NCBI GenBank assembly: GCA_902984215.1
Contig: CADWAF010000380.1
Location: forward strand, 1-13,434
Direction of reading: 5' to 3'
DNA: 13,434 nt
Source of the DNA: Willaertia magna
Taxonomy: Eukaryota > Heterolobosea > Eutetramitea > Acrasida > Naegleriidae
Below are positions 8,425-13,434 of the stretch, in pieces. The notes under the pieces were generated by a model. It saw only the letters and a list, made by a program, of their open reading frames with translations. It had not been told where the DNA came from and did not search any database. The translations under genes and the position numbers were made by a program. Within the stretch, counting starts at the first letter, position 1. Every line of letters starts with the position of its first letter.

Positions 8425-10309
8425 TCTTTAAATTAAAATTTTTTATACTTTTTAACAAAAAATTATAACTAAAACAATAATTAACTTTCATAATTTATTT
8501 AAGCATGTCTAAAATAGTGTTTTAAAAAAAAAGAAATTTTTAAAAAAAATTATTTTAAGGTTGTTCTAAAAAATGTTTTATTAAGACTTTTTTATTCTAT
8601 TTTTATATAAACAATTAGAAAACTGTATATAATTTTATGTATAATCACTATGGAACAATTAAGTTTATATAAAATAAATTTTAAAAAATAATTTATTAAA
8701 AATAGAATAATTATTAACAATTTTAAAAGTAATAAATTTTAAAATTTTAAATTATAATAAAAAATAATAATATCTTTTATAATATATTGCCTATCAAAAA
8801 AATTAATAAAATTTTATTTTTAAATATTACATTTAAAATTTTTGAAAACTTATAAATTTTTTATTAATTTTTTTATTTTTTAAATCATTAATCATTAAAA
8901 CAAATCTTTACTAAAAAAAGTTTTTTTTTGAAATAATTTTTTATTTTTATTAAAAATACTATAAACATTTATTAATTTAAATTTAAAATATATTTTATTT
9001 TTAATTTATATTCTTCAATATTTATAAAAAAAAATTTTTAAAAAGAAAAAAAATAATAAATATAATTTTTATTAATTATTTTATGATAATTTATAATAAT
9101 TATTGATTTAAAATAATTAATGAAAATACTTTTTTTTTGATTATATTTTTTTATATTAAATATTAAATATTAAACATTAAATTAAATTATTTTTTTGTTT
9201 CAAAAAGTAAAAAGTTTAATTAAAATTTAAAATTTATTTATTATAAACTATTTTTTAAAATCAAATATTTAAGAACTATATTTGTTTTTTTTATTTTTGA
9301 ATAGAGAAATAAAAAATTATATAATAATCTTTTATTAAGTTTTTAATTATTAAGATGTTATAAAAATAAATAAAAAATTATATAACAATTTTTTATTAAA
9401 TTATATCTATTTAATATTTTTTTTTAATTTATCATATTAAAATCTAAAAATATTCATGATATCTTTTTTATTTTATATATTTAATATTATTTGAAGTCAT
9501 TATTAAAGTATAAAATGAAAATTAAAATTGAATTTATTGAATTTAAATTTAATTTTATTGAATTTTTTTACTATTAATAAATGTAAAAACATTATTATTA
9601 CAATTATTAATATACTATTTTATTATTATATATTTTTTCAAAATATAATAAACTTATCTACAGTTCAATAAAATTATAAAAATTTTAATATTTAAACTGC
9701 TTAGTCCAAGTATAAAGATTAAAAATAAGTTTTAAATTAATTATTAATATTAATTTATTTTATTTGTTTACTTTTTATTTTTAATATATGTATTAAAAAT
9801 ATAGTTTTTAAAATAAAATTAATACTTTTTTAATTAAAATATTTACTATTTTAATATTTTTATTACTATTATATAAATTAATCTTAATTAATTAAATTTT
9901 TATCTTTTAATGTTAAATAATTTTAAAAAAAGTTTTACTAATAATTTTAAATTTTCCTCTATATTTCTTATTAATTAAAATTTTTAAAATTATATTCAAG
10001 TTTATAAATATATTAATAAATAATCTTTTAAAAAATTCTATTACAACTTGTAATATAGATAAAATTTTATTTTTATTATTCAATATAATAGTTTCATTAA
10101 ATTTTATATTCTTTATAAAGAAATTTTTTTTTAGAATTAAAAATTAAAGTATATTTTTTTAAATTTTTTTTAGAAATTTAAATTTATAATTATACTTTTA
10201 AAAAGTTTAATTATTAATAATAATAAAATTAATAAAAATATATATATTAGATTTCTAAATATTAAATAAATATATAATATTAAAATATTAAATTTTTAAA
10301 TTATTTTTA
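8425..10309. other. Gene-free AT-rich stretch
   Basis: Frame +2 from 8468 to about 8630 reads coherently (for example NFHNLFKHV then KKKKFLKKIILRLF) downstream of the motif cluster, hinting at one more relic. However, stops over 8468-8842 occur at about the random rate, so I do not call it. From about 8850 to 10309 I see only homopolymer-rich A/T sequence with no ORF, RNA gene or repeat family. Confidence 0.5.
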
Positions 10310-10790
10310 ATAACTATTTTAATAACAACATGCTTTTATTTTCTTTATTAATCAAACATTACATATAATTAACTATACTTTCTTTTAAATTACATTGTTC
10401 AATCATTAATAATACTTTATTTATTCTATCTCTATTCACTATCATTTCTTTTTTGCATTAATTTATATTAAAATAATCTTTATCTTTTTAACAAAAACTT
10501 TCTAAAATCTTTTTTTCTATAACTTCACCTCTATCTTTTTTATTATAAAAAGTAATCATATAACTATTGTCTTTATTTTTTATATTTATAATTTTCTTAT
10601 TGTCTAATGATATTAATAATTTATTAATTATGCATGCTATTGTTTATTTTTTTATTAAAATATAAAAATAATTATTTACATTTAAATATTTCAGATCATA
10701 TATTTCCTGTTTTATTTAAATACTATTTATTTTATACCTCTATTAACACATCAACAATTTATTTTATTGTTTTTTCTTATTTTTTTTATT
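10310..10790 (-). pseudogene. Decayed ORF on the minus strand
   Basis: One minus frame holds from about 10790 to 10310, about 160 codons, with about eight stops, all TAA/TAG. The best segment, 10643-10491, is 51 codons without a stop and is rich in Asp, Glu, Gly and Arg for this region (SLDNKKIINIKNKDNSYMIT, YNKKDRGEVIEKKILESFC). A second open segment follows at 10448-10356 (MIVNRDRINKVLLMIEQCNL). The plus strand is visibly pyrimidine-rich here, as expected opposite Lys/Glu-rich coding. A 65-codon plus-strand ORF at 10634-10831 is the antisense shadow. No family is recognised, and no copy of the palindromic motif was found nearby. Confidence 0.45.
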
Positions 10791-10860
10791 TAATTTCTTA
10801 TATTTACAAACTTTTTTTCAAAACATTATAATTTATTTATCTTACCTCACTTTCTAAGCT

Positions 10861-10880
10861 CTTTAATTATTAAATTAAAG
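10861..10880. repeat. Perfect hairpin, 8-bp stem, ATTA loop
   Basis: CTTTAATT and AATTAAAG flank ATTA exactly. It lies next to GAAATTGGGGTTTC, itself an 14-base imperfect palindrome around GGGG. Confidence 0.5.
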
Positions 10881-10956
10881 AAATTGGGGTTTCAAATTAT
10901 TATATTTTTTTTATTTTACAAAAATGTAAAAAAAAATAAATATATACAAAAAAAAT

Positions 10957-10993
10957 TAATAATATTAATAATTCATTAAAATTAATAATATTA
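10957..10993. repeat. Inverted repeat, 13-bp arms, 11-base loop
   Basis: The arms 10957-10969 and 10981-10993 (core AATAATATTAAT / ATTAATAATATT) are perfect reverse complements made only of A and T. Confidence 0.5.
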
Positions 10994-11211
10994 TTTAAAA
11001 AGAAATAATATTTTAATTTTTTTTGTAATTAATTTTTATAAATAAAATAGAATTATATTTTCTATATTAATAAATTAATATTTTTTTGTTTATTTTATTT
11101 TTTTATATTTTAAGAAATAATTATTGTAAAGTATTTTTAATTTATGGTATTATAAAACATTAATTTATTATTGTTAAAATTATTTTTTAATATATATATA
11201 TTTTATTGTAA

Positions 11212-11257
11212 ACTTTTTTTTTAAAAAAGTATAATTATTTGTTTAATAAATAATTAT
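11212..11257. repeat. Two adjacent hairpins downstream of the NHL gene
   Basis: ACTTTTTT-TTT-AAAAAAGT (11212-11230) is followed directly by ATAATTATTT-GTTTAAT-AAATAATTAT (11231-11257, perfect 10-bp stem). They lie about 120 bases past the minus-strand NHL stop, where 3' end formation could occur. The rest of 10881-11379 shows no gene. Confidence 0.45.
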
Positions 11258-11379
11258 TCAGTTTGCTTCAAATATTATACATTTAACATTAAAAAATACT
11301 ATTACAATTATAATAAAATTTTAGTATTTTTATTATTAGATTATTTTTAATTATACAATAGGGATAGTTATTTAGATTA

Positions 11380-12288
11380 TTAATTATTTAAATAAAATTG
11401 TAAAATTATTATTTTAAAAATGTAATAATTGTAGTGATTAAGAATATATATTTGATTATTTATTTTATCTAAAGTAATACCTATTGGACTATTAAAATTC
11501 TTTTTAATTTGTTTAATCAAATTAAAATTATTATCTAAAAGTAATAATTGACCATAAAAATCACAAACAATATAATTATTTAAATCATCACAAATAATTC
11601 CCTTTAAATTATAACCACTAAATTTAACATTTAAAATAAAATTTCCTAATTTATCAAATACTTGAACTTCTTGTTGACAAGTAATTACAATTTGATTTTT
11701 ATTGTTAATTATAATTCTTTTAGGTTTTAAATTATTATTTGTTTTAAATTTTCTAATAAATTCATTATTTTCATTTAAAATTATAATTTCCTTATTATAT
11801 TCATTACAAATATATAAATTATTATTTTTATCTAATGTCATTCCATAAATAGAATTAAATTCATAATTTTCATTACTTTTAATTTCATTAATTAATTGCA
11901 AAGTATTTAAATTATATTTATAAATAATGTTACAACATCCAATAAATAAATAATTATTATTTAATGCTAATGAATATGGTGTATAGAAAAAACTTAATTT
12001 AATTTCATTTTTATAATTAAATAAATTATCTAAAATTAATACTCTGTGATTATAAGTGTCAGAAATATAAATTAAATTATTATTAAAAATAATATCATTA
12101 GGATTATTTAATTTAATATTTTTATTTCGACCAAATTTAGTAATTTCTTCAAATTTAATTAAATTAAAATCATTATTCACTTGTTCATTCTTATTGAATA
12201 ATAATTTATCAACACTTATTCTAGCATTTTCTAACTTCCCTAATTTGTTATTAATTAAATAAATAAAGTCTTGGGAAAAAACGGAGGC
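11380..12288 (-). pseudogene. NHL-repeat six-bladed beta-propeller, second copy lacking B-boxes and start codon
   Basis: The minus-strand frame is open from 12288 to the TAA at 11380-11382, 302 codons. Six NHL-type blades can be seen: NPNDIIFNNNLIYISDTYNH, TPYSLALNNNYLFIG, SIYGMTLDKNNNLYICNEYN, KPKRIIINNKNQIVITC, LKGIICDDLNNYIVCDFYG and SPIGITLDKINNQIYILNHY. NHL propellers bind protein or RNA. The stretch QDFIYLINNKLGKLE before the blades matches the linker after the coiled coil of the left-hand copy, but homology stops at 12273, so B-boxes and coiled coil are missing. A GTG at 12178-12180 is only an internal Val. The first in-frame ATG is in blade 3, too late for a whole propeller. It is therefore most likely a 5'-truncated fragment kept open, or the last exon of a spliced gene: TTTTTTCCCAAG just before 12270 resembles a splice acceptor. 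Minus-strand AATAAA occurs past the stop. Confidence 0.7.
11572..12273 (-). repeat. Right copy of the ~700-bp NHL duplication
   Basis: This is the partner of 1-703. Similarity ends sharply at 12273, inside the linker codons for QDF, where unrelated GC-richer sequence begins. Below 11572 the left partner lies outside the window, so the true extent of the duplication is unknown. Confidence 0.85.
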
Positions 12289-12391
12289 TTACGAAAGGAT
12301 TTAAATAGTGTGTAGGTTCTTTGTTAAAATTATTTAATAATTAAGATCAATAAAAGAAAAATTGTTCTTAATGAATGAATGGGTTTGAAAT

Positions 12392-12443
12392 TTTAACGAA
12401 TTTCGTTAAAGACATAACGATAATAACTGTCTACATAACGATA
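12392..12443. promoter_or_regulatory. 19-bp palindrome plus two direct repeats, operator-like
   Basis: TTTAACGAA-T-TTCGTTAAA (12392-12410) is a perfect palindrome. It is followed by two exact copies of ACATAACGATA at 12412-12422 and 12433-12443, 21 bases apart, about two helical turns. All share TAACGA. TAACTG between them (12424-12429) and again near 12588 fits the Myb recognition core. The factor is unknown; a transcription-factor array for the gene at 12700 is inferred. Confidence 0.5.
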
Positions 12444-12513
12444 TTAAATTGATGTTTCGTCTTGTTGGATTGGTTTGATTGATAGCGACACTGTCCGCAA
12501 CTTTACAATCTAT

Positions 12514-12538
12514 TTTCATTGTAAGATTTCATTGTAAG
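12514..12538. repeat. Two tandem copies of TTTCATTGTAAG
   Basis: Exact 12-mers lie at 12514-12525 and 12527-12538, period 13. Each contains GTAAG, a 5' splice-like string. The function is unknown; it may be a binding site duplication or slippage product. Confidence 0.6.
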
Positions 12539-12699
12539 CAATCACTATCCAACAAAAATTAGTTCGTTTAAGCAAAACTGGATTATTAACTGAAAAACGT
12601 TTAATGAAATCTCTGGAGGATTCATAAAAGCGTGAGTTTTTAATACACAATTTTCACAACACACACAAAAAAAACAAAATCAAACAACCTAATCAGAAA

Positions 12700-13083
12700 A
12701 TGTCTTTAACAACAATTGCAGAACAACACGTAGCTAAGGGAAATGCTGCTTTCGAAAAATACTTTAATGATGGTACTCCTGAATTAATAGCCAATTGTTA
12801 TTTTCCAGATTCAATTTTAACACATTTGGCAACAAAGTCAAACTATAAAGGAGATGAGGCAATTGGACAATTCTTTAAGAATGTATTACATGATGGAATG
12901 ATGGTAAGAAATTTAAAATTAACAAGTTTAGAAGTAAAACAATTAGATGAAATGACAATTTATGAATTGGGTGAAGTAAATGGAAAATTACCTGAAGATA
13001 AATTATTTAATGGAACTTATACTATTATTTGGAAATTAGATGAAAAAGATGGTGTTTATAAAATTAAGTTTGATACATTTTAA
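12700..13083 (+). CDS. SnoaL-like / DUF4440 (NTF2-fold) small protein, 127 aa
   Basis: Intact and intronless, with ATG in an A-rich context and a TAA stop. The length and layout fit the SnoaL/DUF4440 group of cone-shaped alpha+beta-barrel proteins. An N-terminal helix pair (IAEQHVAKGNAAFEKYFNDG, residues 6-25) leads to the strand motif around YFPD (34-37), the KGDEAIGQFF helix (50-59), then long strands ending TYTIIWKLDEKDGVYKIKFD (106-125). In bacteria such proteins include polyketide cyclases and ketosteroid-isomerase-like enzymes, but many eukaryotic members have no known reaction. The pocket residues cannot be judged here, so no substrate is proposed. There is no signal peptide or membrane segment, so it is probably cytosolic. 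All three Gln codons are CAA. Base composition is the richest in the window, supporting an active gene under selection. Confidence 0.85.
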   Translation: MSLTTIAEQHVAKGNAAFEKYFNDGTPELIANCYFPDSILTHLATKSNYKGDEAIGQFFKNVLHDGMMVRNLKLTSLEVKQLDEMTIYELGEVNGKLPEDKLFNGTYTIIWKLDEKDGVYKIKFDTF

Positions 13084-13131
13084 ATAAACTGCTTGCTTTT
13101 TGTTGTAAAGCAATTCTCTCTTTTTAATAAA
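13083..13131 (+). terminator. 3' UTR: two AATAAA signals around a hairpin
   Basis: AATAAA overlaps the stop at 13083-13088 and recurs at 13126-13131. Between them TTGCTTT-TTGTTGT-AAAGCAA (13093-13113) is a perfect 7-bp stem with a 7-base loop. The second signal is the more likely polyadenylation signal. Confidence 0.55.
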
Positions 13132-13434
13132 GGATTTCAAAAAAATTTCTTACGGTTATACCTGTACCCAAAAAACTAATATACAGTTTTAACGTTAAGA
13201 TGAAACTAATTTTCATGTAGGGCTGTAACTTTAAAAAAGGATGAGTTAATTGGTTCAATTTATGGTTTTAAAAAATATATTTTTATACAAAATTGAACTT
13301 TACAACATTTAGGTTCTTTTGAGTTTGCTTGCTATTTTTACACATTCTTTAATACAAAATACATGGAACAAAATAAATGATACAATTAATTATACTTTTA
13401 TTCATTATACTTTACAATAAATTTATTAAAACAA
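13132..13434. other. Downstream flank, no gene seen
   Basis: The DNA is moderately AT-rich, with several G/C-containing islands (ACGGTTATACCTGTACCC, GTAGGGCTGTAAC). I see no ORF of note and no foldable tRNA. It may hold the 3' UTR of a gene beyond the window. Confidence 0.5.

Larger units (their letters stand above)
12289..12699. promoter_or_regulatory. Divergent intergenic / promoter region
   Basis: About 410 bases lie between the NHL copy (minus) and the SnoaL-like gene (plus). It is distinctly GC-richer than the central desert. It holds the palindrome and repeats listed separately, a 7-codon upstream ORF (12604-12627), and an A/C-rich leader (ACACACACAAAAAAAACAAAATC) ending in AGAAAATG, a good start context. 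On the minus strand a 37-codon ORF (12406-12519, starting MKIDCKVADSVA) is probably chance. Confidence 0.6.

Noticed and set aside
8468..8842. Possible further relic after the 8282-8424 motif cluster
   Set aside because: It reads coherently in places, but stops occur at about the random rate (about 14 in 125 codons).
10634..10831. 65-codon plus-strand ORF rich in Phe, Tyr, Ile and Leu
   Set aside because: Its composition is that of the complement of a Lys/Asn-rich minus-strand frame. It is best explained as an antisense shadow of the relic at 10310-10790, though a small membrane protein is not strictly excluded.
1760..11379. CRISPR array, rRNA, tRNA or intact transposon in the central desert
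   Set aside because: There is no regular spacer-repeat pattern, no GC-rich structured RNA, no terminal inverted repeats with target duplications, and no recognisable transposase or reverse transcriptase motif.
12178..12180. GTG as start codon of the right NHL copy
   Set aside because: Eukaryotic genes do not normally start at GTG, the frame continues open upstream to 12288, and the paralogous copy reads through this codon as Val.
12406..12519. 37-codon minus-strand ORF starting MKIDCKVADSVA
   Set aside because: It lies across the repeats and palindrome of the divergent promoter and has no counterpart in the left copy; the length is within chance.
715..13083. Whole genome using TAA/TAG as Gln (ciliate-like code)
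   Set aside because: Suggested by the relic frames, but every Gln I checked in the B-box, NHL and SnoaL-like genes is CAA/CAG with no in-frame TAA, and the SnoaL-like gene stops with TAA at the expected domain end.
13242..13262. GGTTCAATT resembling a tRNA T-arm / pol III B box
   Set aside because: The CC end of the box is missing and no acceptor stem, D-arm or anticodon arm can be folded around it.

Overview
The window looks like nuclear DNA of an extremely AT-rich protist, most likely a dictyostelid-like amoebozoan. The reasons are coding DNA built from AAT/AAA/TTA codons with Asn and Thr runs, an A/C-rich leader and AAAATG start context, B-box plus NHL protein architecture, and TATA boxes followed by oligo(dT). 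The species cannot be named from sequence alone. In the three recognisable genes every Gln I checked is CAA or CAG, so the standard genetic code is assumed.

Layout. (1) Positions 1-1709, minus strand: a TRIM-like gene with two B-boxes, a coiled coil and an NHL beta-propeller that runs off the left edge. Three single-base frame breaks interrupt it. (2) Positions 1760-11379: about 9.6 kb with no intact long gene and very high AT. It is not featureless. Several stretches (2734-3288 and 3502-4262 minus; 5575-6420 and 7081-8280 plus; about 10310-10790 minus) keep one reading frame for roughly 150-400 codons. They are interrupted almost only by TAA/TAG, with long stop-free, amino-acid-diverse segments. 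I read these as decayed genes. Between about 3.2 and 8.5 kb, a palindromic TATAAATTTATA-type motif with a T-run on one side recurs at least 12 times, mostly in small clusters just upstream of these relics and pointing into them. (3) Positions 11380-12288, minus: a second NHL copy, homologous to 1-703, with an open frame but no B-boxes and no in-frame ATG before blade 3. (4) Positions 12289-12699: a GC-richer divergent intergenic region with a 19-bp palindrome and spaced direct repeats. (5) Positions 12700-13083, plus: the only clearly intact gene, a small SnoaL/DUF4440-like (NTF2-fold) protein, followed by a hairpin and two AATAAA signals.

Overall picture: a duplicated NHL/TRIM-like locus brackets a gene graveyard. 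The living gene at the right end has an ordinary promoter and 3' end. The NHL copies and the SnoaL-like gene share no obvious pathway. The most notable content is the relic gene array and its shared upstream motif. In DNA this AT-rich, hand-picked reading frames can flatter themselves, so confidence in each relic is stated individually.
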